Origin: Psococerastis gibbosa
Taxonomy: Eukaryota > Arthropoda > Insecta > Psocodea > Psocidae
Assembly (NCBI GenBank): GCA_963971405.1
Contig: OZ020485.1
Location: forward strand, 51,209,469-51,273,468
Reading direction: 5' to 3'
Length of the DNA stretch: 64,000 nt
Positions 30,453 through 42,470 of the stretch are shown here, one piece after another (within the stretch, counting starts at the first letter, position 1; every line of letters starts with the position of its first letter). A program made the position numbers and the translations under genes. The notes under the pieces are model-generated. The model did not search any database and had not been told where the DNA came from. It worked only from the letters and a program-made list of their open reading frames with translations.

Positions 30453-30595
30453 GGCGCCCATTCCACATACGTACAACGTCAATGAAAATTATGAAATTGA
30501 AGGTGGTAGCAGAATTTTTAGTATGTCTTTAATGTCTGCTACCACCTTCAATTTCATAATTTTCATTGACGTTGTACGTATGTGGAATGGGCACC
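30453..30595. repeat. Near-perfect 143-bp hairpin
   Basis: Arms GGCGCCCATTCCACATACGT...CAATTTCATAATT type text pair almost completely over about 60 bases around a short loop (AGAATTTTTAGTATGTCTTTAATGTCT region). The ends GGCGCC...GGCACC and TTCCA resemble the neighbouring elements and the one at 55455-55911 (TTATTCCACATACG). Confidence 0.85.
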
Positions 30596-30600
30596 AAAGG

Positions 30601-31974
30601 ACTGCCTAGTCTACAACTAGTCTGCGTAAGTTGCCGCAGCCTTGTAAAATGACTTTTTCTGTGTATATTTTCGACCGCCTTGTTAAAAGAGCGGCAAATT
30701 TAAAATTTCGTTTAATGATAGGCTTTATAAATAATGGCCATAATTTTCATCTTGCACACACCACAATTCTCATTATCTTTAAACTGTATTTCCCTATAAC
30801 TTAGTTTCTATAGTACTACGGCAAGATAATTATTTAGTACTGGCGAAGGCGACTTCGCTGGCAATGTGGTAAAGCCTGCTCATTAGCTACTTGTGTGAAG
30901 ACGGAAAACCTGCACACCTTGCGGTCGCGCGGAGACGTGTCGCAACTCGACACAAGTATCTAATAGGTGCTTAGTGAGGCGAATGCGAATGAAGAGGTTA
31001 ATCGGGTAGACTACATTTATTGAATTGTTTGTATGAGATTTAACCTTTTATTAAAACAAAAAATAAAAAATAAACCTACTTTACTAATAAAATATGTTCG
31101 GTTGTCGGATTGAAAACTCCACAATATACTGCACATGGCTTTACAAGGAGATGCTGTATATATTATAGAGGCTAAGAAACAATTAAAATACTCTATTGTA
31201 AATTTGTAAGTTCTAAATTCGAATATAGTATTATTGCTTAGGATCCAAAGACTATATTCGCCTCCCGGCCCTCCCCGAATATAATTTTAGAACTAAAAGG
31301 GCGTCGAATCCAATGGCTGGGTCATGTACACCGTATGCAAGCGGAGAGAAGCTAGTTTTCGAAGACACCTTCAACCAACCTAGGCGTCCTGGTAGGCCAA
31401 GACTAAGATGGAGAGACGAAGTGCACGAGGATGTGCAAGCCACCGGCACCCGAGATTGCAAGCGAGCGGCTGGCGGCGGAAGATCATCCGAGGTGGCGTG
31501 ATAGCGGCCAAAAGTCCCCCCAGGCTGGACGCGCCACCCTAAGTCAAGTCCAAAGACTTATCTCAAAAAATTGAAAATGTTTCTTCATTTGTGCATTAAA
31601 AAAATGACATTTGTTTTAAGGAGACTAGTATGTAGACACTTAACTTATCTAATATAAATTATGTTATAATATGGTTGAGACTTATTATTGATGCATTTTT
31701 AAAGCACAAATGAAGAGAAAATTACAAGTGGAATAACCGCCTTCAGTAAAAAATAATTATCTTGCCGTAGTACTATAGAAACTAAGTTTTAGGAAAATAC
31801 AGTTTAAAGATAAGGAGAATTGTGATGTGCGCAGGATGAAAATTATGGCCATTATTTATAATGCATATCATTAAACCAAATTTTAAATTTGCCGCTCTTT
31901 TAACAAGGCGGTGGAAAATATGCATAGAAAAAGTCATTATACAAGGCTACGGCATTTTACGTAGACTAGGCAGT
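30601..31974. mobile_element. 1.37-kb element with about 230-bp terminal inverted repeats
   Basis: ACTGCCTAGTCTAC at 30601-30614 is exactly complementary to 31961-31974. Pairing continues with some mismatch through blocks such as AAAGAGCGGCAAATTTAAAATTT, ATAAATAATGGCCATAATTTTCAT and TTAGTTTCTATAGTACTACGG, ending near 30835 and 31745. The inside is not its own gene: it holds the three-copy repeat (about 30900-31060) and a LINE tail (31260-31560). It fills the space between the JMJD6 and COX5A starts. Confidence 0.8.
31260..31560 (+). pseudogene. LINE C-terminal tail fragment
   Basis: The plus frames read LKGRRIQWLGHVHRMQAER and then RRPGRPRLRWRDEVHEDVQA followed by CKRAAGGG, the GHV-x-RM and GRP-x-x-RW boxes of RTE-like LINE tails, with a frameshift between them. 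Confidence 0.65.
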
Positions 31975-32104
31975 TCTGTTATGAAAGGCTTGGCAATGGA
32001 AATTTTATTTTGTTACGTTGGCGTCAATATCTGCAGAAGAAAAAAAGCATACCAAAATTAGTCCTTTAGCTGCAAATAATTTTTTATTTGAAGTTTTAGG
32101 GAAA

Positions 32105-35100
32105 ATGTTTCGAACTGTAGCCACCCGTTTGGGAAGCAGCCTTCGAAATGCTGTTCTCCCCACCACGAGACCTACAGCAACCCGGACTATGTCTTCTAAA
32201 CATTCTGAAACTGACGAGGAATTCGATTCTCGGTGAGTTATCTCGTAGTAGAACCAGGTGCATAGCGATGCGATGGTCTGAGAATTATTGGGCAGTTTTC
32301 TCTCAAATCTGGTAGATTACATTGATTAGTATTGAATGTTAATAAAACCCATAGGGCGCTGAAGGTATAGTGTTTGCTATAGCTTTTTTGTATGGAACCA
32401 TTTTATTATAACCCGTCGCTGAACCTACTGAAGGTAAACTGTTTACCATCATGTCTACACCAGCAATGTCAAGTATGTTTAGGAAATAGCTTAATTAATA
32501 ATGTGACGTTATAAGTACTAAGTACTGATAAGCTAGCCCGACGTGAAGGTAGCGGCGTCGCAAAGGGTGAAAAATTGGCTTTCCTCTAAAAGTTGGTAAT
32601 CAGCAGGTGACCAGTTGCCAAGTTGCCGATGAGAAATTAAACCCAAAATTGTGTTTTATGACAAGCGCTTCAATGAAAACTGAAACAAAACAAACATGAA
32701 CGATCGATTTTTATTGAAGTGACTCATGGTCAAATTAAAGTAGTGTCAGACTGTGGGGACTTAGAGACCGGAGATACTCTAACAAAGAACCCTCGGTATG
32801 CATCAAAATTTTTCAAGCAGCTCATGCAAGAATGCTGGCCAAGAGCAGACGCCATCTTTACGGATGGCACAAAGGGGCTGGAAGATGACCACTTAAACTC
32901 AACAGTGCATAAATTGTATAAACTAGACCCCACTTACTCTTCATATACAGCTGAGCAAGTTGCGATATATAAGGCCTGCAATACACAAGCAATCTCCCTC
33001 CAAGGGAAGTATGCATTTTTACTGACTCCCTTAGTACCTTAAGCATGTGTATGGGCACATGCAGGGATAGAAGGTAACGAAACAGCAGACAGACTGGCAA
33101 AAACAGCAAGAAGAGGGAGGGAGAAGGAGAAGGAGAGGGAGAAGAAACCCAGGAACCACCAACCTGGAATGACATCACAATGACACACCTAAATACCACA
33201 AAAACCATTCAGTTGTAGCTTAATGGCGTAAATGCTTTCACGGTTTTGTCAGTTTTCATGATTTATTGCTTTCCAATTTATACGTAGTAAGCTTTGTGAT
33301 GGTCATAATTTTCGACTCCGAGATTTCAACGGATTTACACGTTTTGAGGTCCCAGGAACCCAAAAAAGTGTTTTTTTACGAAATGTCTGTCTGTCTGCCT
33401 GTTCATCAATTTCCGGGCAAACTACTCGGTCGATTTTGATGAAATTTGGCATGCAGGTTCACAAAAATCATACCTCGGGATAATTTTTATATTTGGGGCG
33501 AACTCAATTTTGGGGGGGTTTTAATCTCAAAAAACTAAAAAAAAAAACATAAAAAAATTATTTCTCGAAAACGGCTCCAACGATTTCTTTTAAATTCACA
33601 TAGCCTATATTGTAGTCGATATCAATGTTAACAAAATGCGGTAGGTCGCTTGCCCCTTGGGCCCTTGATAGTTTCCTTCTGGGGGTAAAAAATAAATTTA
33701 CTCAATTTTCATGAAAAATTTCTCAAAAATCATTTTTTGCGGTGTTAAAAAGAGGCTGGCAAAAAAGTATTTGGTTTTGTGCAAAAATATTTTTTGAATT
33801 TTCACGCTCCGATACATTGCGTGCCGTTTGCCGGCGTTTGGTAGAATGGAGTTTAAAGCTTTTTTAAATATATTGAGGTTACCTCACCTACGGTGACGAC
33901 AGATGCCCCCCCCCCCCCCCCCCCCCCCGAATCCGAAATTTAACTACAGGGAAATTATTTACTATGAAATAACTCATTATCTCTATCTATTAATTGATAA
34001 ATTGGAAAACATGTTCGTGTAAACTCTTTAATTCATTAATTATCATTTATTTAAGGTTTGTCCACGCCTATACGGGGCGAATTGGGTTATTATTCAAGCA
34101 TCACGGAAACCGTTGAACCTACACTAGAGGCCAAATAAATTAATTGGTCAAAAATGTTGGCATCAGGCCAAATAGTATATTGTCCCCAAATCTAAACCAC
34201 TTAAAAAATTTCGACAGGCGGCTTCTCGCTTATTAGAAAAAAATTCTACCCCCTTGTTTTCAACAATATTCCATGTGTCTTTGGAAAATCTAACCCTTAC
34301 TGTTGTGAAAATTCGTAAAAACCCACTATTTTTTGACACAATTTTAAGAAATTTTCTTTCGGGAGGCAAAAATATTAATGAGGGTGTAGGTCCCGGGGAC
34401 TTACTAACACCTCCTATTTTTTTTTGCAATATACATACTGTATATGTATGTCATGAGTACGGGTTCGGTCGCCGATAGTGCCCCCGTTAGCCTTGCTGTC
34501 GGGGGCCGAACCTGTTGGAACTTAGGATATTGGGGCCAACGCCATCATCTGTGGGATTCCACTCACTCTCCGTAAGATTACCGACACTAGATAAGAGTTG
34601 TCCTTAAATTCTTCAAACCATCCCTAGACCGATAATTAACCGCGTAATCGATGCAATACATAATATTCTATAACAATAGGCATAAATGATTTGATATGTA
34701 AATCTCTTCGAAGGCATAAAAATCCTCGTGAGCTATGAAATTGTATGATTTGAGTAACAATTTTAAGAGACTACTATAAAAATACGTCCAATATTTTATT
34801 TCAGGTACGAAAACTACTTCAATAGGCCCAATATTGACGGCTGGGAAGTACGCAAGGCTATGAACGATTTGGCCGGCATGGATCTGGTTCCTGAGCCCAA
34901 GATCATCATCGCAGCGCTGAAGGCTAGTCGTCGAGTCAACGATTATTCGTTGGCCGTCAGGTTCATCGAGACTATCAAGGAGAAGGGGGACGCGGCGGAC
35001 AAGGCCATCTACCCGTACATCCTGCAGGAGATCCGACCCACGCTCGAGGAGCTCGGCATCGACACCCCCGAGCAGCTGGGCTACGACAAACCTGAACTCG

Positions 35101-35129
35101 CACTTCAAAGCGTCTGGGATATGCATTAA
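32105..35129 (+). CDS. COX5A: Cytochrome c oxidase subunit 5A, mitochondrial
   Basis: Two exons, 32105-32232 and 34805-35129, join as TCTCG|GTGAGT...TTTCAG|GTACGA, giving 150 residues, the normal length. Residues 1 to about 40 are an Arg/Ser/Thr-rich, acid-poor targeting sequence ([19 protein letters not shown]). The mature protein begins near [20 protein letters not shown], then [60 protein letters not shown], ending in [15 protein letters not shown]: the all-helical subunit of complex IV on the matrix side, also the T2-binding subunit in mammals. The start at 32105 is chosen because the upstream frame lacks similarity. The gene is divergent to JMJD6, with palindromic repeats filling the 2.6 kb between. 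The intron holds a LINE fragment and a run of 23 C bases. Confidence 0.97.
32719..33130 (+). pseudogene. LINE RNase H domain remnant in the COX5A intron
   Basis: The frame shows [15 protein letters not shown] (first Asp box of RNase H I, TDGS-like), [12 protein letters not shown] (Glu box) and, after a stop and frameshift, [17 protein letters not shown] (last box). This is the RNase H of Jockey/I-type LINEs. The flanking RT is not seen. Confidence 0.75.
33131..34804. other. Rest of the COX5A intron, repeat-derived
   Basis: Contains a common arthropod repeat text (CTGTCTGTCTGCCTG, then CGGTCGATTTTGATGAAATTTGGCATG, 33385-33455), a C23 homopolymer at 33906-33928, and AT-rich DNA up to the acceptor TTTATTTCAG at 34795-34804. 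PLE-like text GTAAATGCTTTCACGG is at about 33228-33243. Confidence 0.5.
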
Positions 35130-36727
35130 ACACCGCCCCCTTTAGCTCTATATCTCTAACTGTTGTCAATATAAAACTTTGTTTATTTATAAGGTACTGG
35201 ACCAGTTTTTTATACGGTTGCTTACATTACCTCCGACAAATTTGAGTGGCACGACATGAGGAAAATAATCGTTAGGGGATTGTCAAGCTTCACCAGAGTT
35301 ATTTTACGGTAGTCTGATTTATCGTTACATGAATGGTCAGTCAGTTCGGGACTCGAAAAGTCTCTGCAAGGGATGCTGAAGCCTGCGATCCTGACATGCA
35401 TTGGAAGATGGCGGTGACATCCAGTATTTGTTAGTGACCATTTTAGGATTATTTGGTCTTCGCGGGTAATGGACCTCTTTCGTATAGAAGTCCAAAATGC
35501 CGGCTACAAACGTAACCATAGAGAAATGTTTTAATTGGTTGGGCCCAACAAGTTGCCTTTATGAAAAAGGTCCACTAGCCTGGATCAATACTTCAGAAAG
35601 CAATAATATTCAAGTTTTTTTTTTTTATAAATTTTAGCGATAAAAATATTATACTCTATTCGCCACTGGAACCGCCTGCCATTGGAGGTCAGGGCAGCTA
35701 GTTAACTCAGTAGCTTTAAGAAAACAATTAAACAATATATCTTATTAGATAACGCTTGAGACTCTCCGGTCCTGTAATGGTGATGACAATTGATATTTTA
35801 TCCTTTTTTTCACTCTTCCTCTCTTTTTCTTTTCTTCTCGATTTAATTTTAAGGCCAAACCGGAGGGGGTCACGTGACTGGCCTGGAAATGACTGCAGGG
35901 GGTTCCTAATACACGTTTTAAACCGCAGGGGCATAGTAATAATCGATAGGAGGGACTAGTATACGCGTAGACATGCTTAAGCTATCCAGCCAAACTAAAA
36001 TTTCTATTACTATAGGTCTCAAATTCGTGCATGAAGCATTTAAAAACATACCTCTTACAACATTTTTACGTGCCCCACAGGGAAGAAAAACCTCCAACTT
36101 TTGTAATTAAATGCATATGCCTGGAAATATGAACACTTAATTTGACTGTAAAGCGCTAGCAATAGGTAAAACTGGAATTATTTGAAATAATACAGGTGAA
36201 AATAAGGAACAGGTACGTGACGTGGGGCTTTGTTTATAAAATGGATATTCAACCATCCCGTGGCTGGAGACCGTTATCAATATGGCTGCTAGTGTAGCCT
36301 ACACAAGCTAAGTACAGAGTTTTTGACCGGGTGACCAGGTATCCGCTTCACACGTCTACAACTTTTAATTCACACACCAGGACTGATATGAGCGTGGGCT
36401 ATAGCCTAATTCACAATTTTGAAAATTCTTACTACATACGTAGGTGTCAGAAATGAAATACTCCCGGTGAAAGTGTCAATTGTCCATTTGCTGATGCCAT
36501 AGGTATTCAACTGGACACGGCTCCCTTAATATTGGGTGACAATAACTATGAGGACAAGGAATAATTCAGAGCAGAGTGGAGGACAAAATAATTATGTATT
36601 TGTACTGATATTCAGTTACGACACTGTGCTGAATAAACAAAAGTCACACACGAGATATTGCACAAACAACCAACCAGAACATCCAAATTTACAATATCCT
36701 GTACAAAACTAGCCAACAATCAAGTCC
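35130..36727. other. Intergenic stretch downstream of COX5A
   Basis: COX5A 3' UTR at the start, then no recognised exon or repeat. The text AGCCTACACAAGCTAAG (36296-36312) recurs at about 36898-36914. Confidence 0.3.
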
Positions 36728-36802
36728 ATGACAAAGGTAGTCACTATCAATCACTACAGCACACTCATTGTGAAGAAAATAACTTTGTACAGTTTATTCA
36801 CA

Positions 36803-37075
36803 ATGAGTGACAGTAAGTTTTACGAAATTAATAAGGAAACTATTATGTTTGTACAGCCCACATCTGCTGGAGAGTACAGAATGCTACAACATAGTCAGCC
36901 TACACAAGCTAAGATGGAAATTCCACCATTCCAGACATGTATTTGTGTTCCTATCTTGTTCATTTTGATATTTTGTCTTTGTCCTTGCCTCCCAAGGTTC
37001 GCTTATGGGGGCGCGACATTATTGTCGTCGCTAGAACAGCAGTCTAAAATAATTGCTCTAGCTAATAAGCGTTGA
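36803..37075 (+). CDS. Unrecognised small membrane-protein-like reading frame
   Basis: An open frame of 90 codons from ATG 36803 (a further in-frame ATG at 36728 gives 115). Near its middle is one hydrophobic Cys-rich segment, ICVPILFILIFCLCPCLP, preceded by polar sequence and followed by a Ser/Gln/Lys tail ending IIALANKR. I recognise no family. It has no visible introns or homologue in the window, and a chance open frame in AT-rich DNA is quite possible. The single transmembrane span and acceptable amino-acid mix are the only support. Confidence 0.2.
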   Translation: MSDSKFYEINKETIMFVQPTSAGEYRMLQHSQPTQAKMEIPPFQTCICVPILFILIFCLCPCLPRFAYGGATLLSSLEQQSKIIALANKR

Positions 37076-40000
37076 ATTAATAGTGAAAACCCTATACCAC
37101 CATGCGCATGGGAAAAATTGGCAAGCGGAGCAACTCTTTGGTTTTCTTCTGAAGAATATTCTACGACAGAAGCCCGATGAGGTAAAAAAAAAGTATTTTA
37201 GAAAGGCCTGACATTTAAATTGTTAGTTTTGCTCTGGTACATCCTAAGAGCATGAATATTCATTTTTTATTTTTTTAAACACCCATTCTTTTTCATCTTT
37301 TATTTCTATCAAGAATAATTACGATTTGACGATTTTATCTTATACTTTACATGTATTGTATAATTTAAAGGAAATATATATTGTATTGTATTGTATTAAA
37401 TAAAACAAAACAAAGGACTTGAATGTTGGGTCGACAGGTTAATTTAACTACAACTATATAAATGCTTTTTAGCCTATAACAAATAGCCAACTTTACAACT
37501 TTCAAACAAGAGAATTGCCAATTGGAGGGCGGGCTGGAACTATCAAAACATGGCTAGGGATTAAACATGTTTTCATGCTTAGCTTATGATGTTAAGTGAT
37601 GCAATGGGCTTTAGCAAGAAAGTGTTCATCCCGTCTTTGATCCACATACAATAATATAATGGAAACGTAATTTAGCTAAATGAAACAATTATTTTAAAAA
37701 TATTAAGGCTACAAAAATGTGATGCTGCCGAGGTGAAAATCTGCAGAGCCGCAGATAATAGCAGAATATGTTAAAGAGGGCTTGACGTCATTTAACAAGG
37801 ATTCAGCTATGTGTAAATTGGTCTGGGGTTAATCGATGTCATCGTCATTGATTTAGATCGGCGTCTTGCTGGGCTGCATTGGAAAGGCTACTGCACCGTA
37901 AACCTGACTTATACAACCATTCGGGAATCTATGAAAAGTTCTCAAAACTACGGAAAGGCATAGGTCATGGGCTCAAGGTCCACGTTTTACTTGATTTCTT
38001 TCTTTTCAATTCTCAAACCAGTTTTTGTTTATAACTAATTCAAAGAAAAAAAATTCAACAATTTGTTAAGTTTAGTCCTTACTCAGCCAGAGTGCACTAC
38101 AATGCGATAAGCTCTCTTAGTGTTCGACAAGGAATTTAAACCTTGAGAATTTTGAAGATATGGGTAGTATTTTGTTTTGTTGTAGACTTTTGTCGGAGAA
38201 ACTAAAAGTAAAATGAAACTGGTTGTATGTATTCATGTATAGCAAATTAGCCTGCACCGTCAATTGTGCAACGTTATTGTCAAATTTGGGCATTTATATT
38301 TCATTTCTCAAAATGTTGATTTCATACTTCTGCTACACAAAATGTTTTTTAAACAAATATGGCCGTATATGTTTGACGAAAATAATTAACATGTCGCTCC
38401 AATATGTGAAAGTGGTCAGTCAGAGGAAAAATTAATCAAAACAGAAACTTGAGAATTTATGCATCTGAAGTAGCAGTACTATTATATAATTATAGAATCG
38501 TAGGTAATAAATCAATTGTGGGAATAGACTGCTTTTTGAAAGCTTGCATTTTTTAATGAGTTTATCATCCAACTACTTTCTTAACTTTGCGGCTGGGGAA
38601 AGAGGAATTAATTAATTCCGTCCAAAATACACGGCCTTTCTTTGTTAACAAAATATTTTTTAAATATATTCCTTAAGTTATCGATCAATTAATTTATATG
38701 GTTTTCAACATTGCAGTTACAATAATTGTCGTAAAAGTTTTTTTACTTCTTAAGGCCTGTTCGAAGTACGTAATCATATGTTGTATTTTCAAACATTAAT
38801 TAATAGAAACTAATATATGGGGATAAAATTCATACTAGGATTTTGTCAATTACCATACACTACATTGCGCGTACTTCGAACTCACCCTAGGAAGAACGAA
38901 CTTAGCTAATAATGCTTGAAGCAGTCACCAATAACTTAGCTTCCCTAATGAGTTTTAGTAGCATGCCATTGTAAACGTGTAATACAGTTTACATTTTTTC
39001 CCAAAGATAGCCTACCTATTATAAAAGCTTAATATTTTCATGCATTTGGTCTATGCTGAGTTAGTCAATTATTCAGGATTTTTAAAATCATGTGTGGTCC
39101 CACTGCCAAATTAAAATAAATAAATAAAAACATTAATACATCTCTCTTTCGAATGAGATAAAGAGGGTTAGGAAATTGTTTCCTACGTCTGGCGTAAAAA
39201 TTAAACCAATAATCCAGTTAAGAGGAAACGTCAAGGTCGGGCGCGTCACTCCAAAATCTCTTAACTTAGCGAGTTATAAAATATAATACGCCTAAGTTGA
39301 GATAGCCTAACTATTTTAAGCATGGATCATAAGGGTTTATTTCATTTTCGGCAAAGTGATTTTACGTTGAGCTCAAGCTTCTATTTTTTGGCCAGTTTCA
39401 CGAAACTTTACATGTCCAAAACTTAAAATTGTTAAAAAAAATTCAATGCCGAGTTGCCTAAAACTGAGACCTAGTACAGTATTGATAACTTACGTTGTAA
39501 ATTAATAAAAAAATTGAAAACTGCTTGATTTGGCTTTAGCTCGACTTCTATTTTCAGAGCTGCAGTACTCACGGTCCAAATTGCCATGATGATGGCCAAT
39601 CTTAGCTGGAAGAGGCATATAAAAAGAAGAAAAGAAGCACAGGTAGAGTCCCTCACCTGAACTTGGCATATCCTCTAACATTATTTGCCAGAGGCGTACC
39701 TATACCTATAGCCCCAGTTTGGTTTATTTTTGCCATCTGCACCCCTTGGCCTCTAGGCGCTTCAAGTATATACATTATTCGATCTAGCTATTTACTAAAA
39801 TTGGTACTCAGTGTCCCCTTAATTTGTCATAATATGAGAGGTAACTTAGGGGGTTAAGACAAATTTGGCGTTCTCTTCTAACTGTACCGTATTATGAAAC
39901 ATCAGCCAAACACTTAAATACCCCTATTGCACGTGTTACTTTATTATCATTCCTATCGCTATAGCTATTTGCGAGCAGACCATAGATAAACATATTAACG

Positions 40001-40427
40001 TAGATGGGGAAACAGCCGTTATCAATATGGCGCAGACCAACTCTAGATGCAACATGGAAAGTTGCGCTGTACATCTGCGAGTGGGTCGGGTTACGTATAC
40101 CCTGCACTCCACAATCTAAGAATGGAATCTGCTATTTTGAGCGTCATCTTATAGACTGCAAAGTGTAAACAAAACATAATATACTGGCATTCTGTATGGG
40201 TAACAGCCGCTCCGTAAGGAACTGACCGGGATTTCTGACCGATGGGGCAGTTCCAAATTGGTCCAATTCTATTGTACGGTACGGTACATTTCTATTCAAG
40301 CGCGATTATGACTTGGGATACTTGTAATCCATTTCTAATGCTTAATAGCCAGTAATAAATATTAATCTGGTGACATCATAATACACCTGCTCACTTTCGA
40401 CTCGCTAGCCATGGTATCGGTCGGCCT
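37076..40427. other. Intergenic, AT-rich, scattered repeat pieces
   Basis: No gene recognised. About 38560-38690 is one of three copies of a dispersed repeat (others 50140-50300 and 59930-60060) sharing GCGGC(T/C)G..GAA(A/C)GAGGAATTAATT and ACAAAATATTTT. Near 39219-39270 lies TTAAGAGGAAACG with an inverted AAATCTCTTAA. A minus frame at 39471-39656 has a hydrophobic N-terminus but nothing else. Confidence 0.35.
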
Positions 40428-40596
40428 GCAGCCTGATCGAGGCCATTATAATACCGGTATTTATTTAATCCCCTGGTAATAAAAATGTAAACAAGATAAT
40501 TTTATAATGGAAAGTGCTATTCAAAATTTGTTTGTTTAGTTATAATCCTAGGGTATTTATTTAACCCCGGTATTATAATCGCCTCGATCAGGCTGC
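40428..40596. mobile_element. Short palindromic MITE, copy 2 (about 169 bp)
   Basis: Same element as 27727-27897, in opposite orientation: GCAGCCTGATCGAGG...CCTCGATCAGGCTGC, with the same interior GTAAACAAGATAATTTTATAA read in complement. The left outer base pairs differ by one substitution (GGCCATT for GGCGATT). Confidence 0.85.
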
Positions 40597-40839
40597 TGGT
40601 CATTCTCACAAAACACTCAGTGATGCTTGGAATAGTTAGTAAGTGCAATAAGGTGCTTAAAATGCACGACTGGGACAACTTTGTAGCAAACGACACTAAA
40701 TTGCAAGACAATAACATTAGTTGGACATTTCAAATTGCTGCATATTCGTCATTACTAACTTACATTCGAATCAATGGCTCATCGGAGTGAGGAAAGATAT
40801 AAGCAGTAAAAATACACCAGCGGCTATGCGGGACACAAA

Positions 40840-42470
40840 AAAACCCAAGTTATAGTCCACGCAAAATGAGAAAAGTATGGATTTGGAATGTTTTGGTACT
40901 GTGCGACACTGTAACAATTGCGAATGCACCATTTTCTTATGCCTTGCATCCAATGCATTTCCCCTATACAGATATAATGAAAACACTTAGGACGGTTTTG
41001 TTCGAATGTTGTATGCAAAACTACAAAGCTTCTGTATTCCTTATTAGATGTAATAAATAATAGTTTAAAAAACCAAAAACACGCTTTTATAGAAAATTCA
41101 ACTAAAAAATTGAAAATAAAATTTAATTTGGATTAAGAATAGTGTAAATAAGAAATAAATGTATATTATTGTAAAAAAGCGTGGGGTGCATAGTGTCAAT
41201 AGTTGTAAACATGTCATTGATAGATATACTGTAAGTAGAAGGATCATCACTTTGATAACATCTTAAATAGCACTTTAAATGAAATCTGATACCCACGCTT
41301 TTTTACAATAATGTACATTTATTTCTTATTTACACTATTCTTAATCCTAATTAAATTTTATTTTCAATTTTTTAGTTGAATTTTCTATATTATTGTTGAT
41401 AATGTCTAATATGTAACAAGACTATGTTAACGAATGCTTAGGCATTGCTCTCCGGTTTACGGTAACCCCGGCTTACGGTAAGTCTGGAACTGGTTCGCGC
41501 AGTAGCCTTATCTCTCTTACTCTTGTAGGTAGTTATGACACATGCAATAACTAATAAGTCACACTGCCTTCAAACATTACTTTTTTATTGAGCTTCAAAA
41601 ACTGTGAATACAATCTTGTTTTATTTTAACGTGGTGAAACAACATCCCCTGGCAACAGCCGCCCGAGGTGGCCCTTCGTTGCCATGGCAGCAGACGCTAC
41701 ACTCTCATGCAAAGGATGCGGAAAGAAATTCAATCATTTTTATCAGCGAATTGAATCAGGATAATCGGATATTGTAATTGAATTATTGCATTGTCATCTG
41801 TCTTTGACAGGTGTGTAAAGTTTGAATTAAATCTCATCGCTCGAAGTAGGACAAAATCGAGCCCAAAGAAGTCAGTTACAAACATACAGGTGAAACTAAT
41901 ATAAAGCGTATAAAAAGGGCATCAATGCACGTCGGAAACTCGATCGTAGGGTGTCATAAAGTAAAAAACATGTTCAACTTGCTTTTGGTATACAGTATGT
42001 GGCCGTTAACTTTTGGAACTCATCCTCTGTGGCTGTACTGTTGGCATCTCTGGCCACTGAGGATGTCAGGCCGATTGAGCTCCAAACAAAAACTGTGGCC
42101 ATTTGGTGTTAGTCACGGCCATTTACTGTATACCAAAACTAAGATGAACTTATCAATTACTTCATGACACCCTACGACCGAGTTTCCGACATATCCGCGT
42201 TGATGCCCTTTTCACATTCAACTTAGAATACAGAAGCTTAGAAGTTTTGTATACAACATTCGAACAAAACAGTCCTAAGTGTTTTCATTATATCTGCATA
42301 GGGACAATGTATTGGCAGCAAGGTAACACAAAATGGGGCAAGGAATATTTTTAGTGATGCACAGAATCAAAACATTCCATGTCCATACTTTTCTCATTTT
42401 GCGTGGACTATACCAATACGAATTCAAGGCAAGCGTTTTACTTTTAGTTCCATTGACCAGCTCAATCAAG
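40840..42470. repeat. Nested palindromes: outer arms enclosing two separate hairpins
   Basis: Outer arms about 40840-41045 and 42232-42430 are diverged inverted copies (shared: TATACAGATATAATGAAAACACTTAGGAC, TTGTTCGAATGTTGTAT, TGAGAAAAGTATGGA). Inside are an inverted repeat 41089-41397 with arms of about 115 bases (AGAAAATTCAACTAAAAAAT...) and another, 41912-42212, whose arms begin AAAAGGGCATCAA and contain CGAGTTTCCGA/TCGGAAACTCG and CGTAGGGTGTCAT. No coding sequence. Confidence 0.8.
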
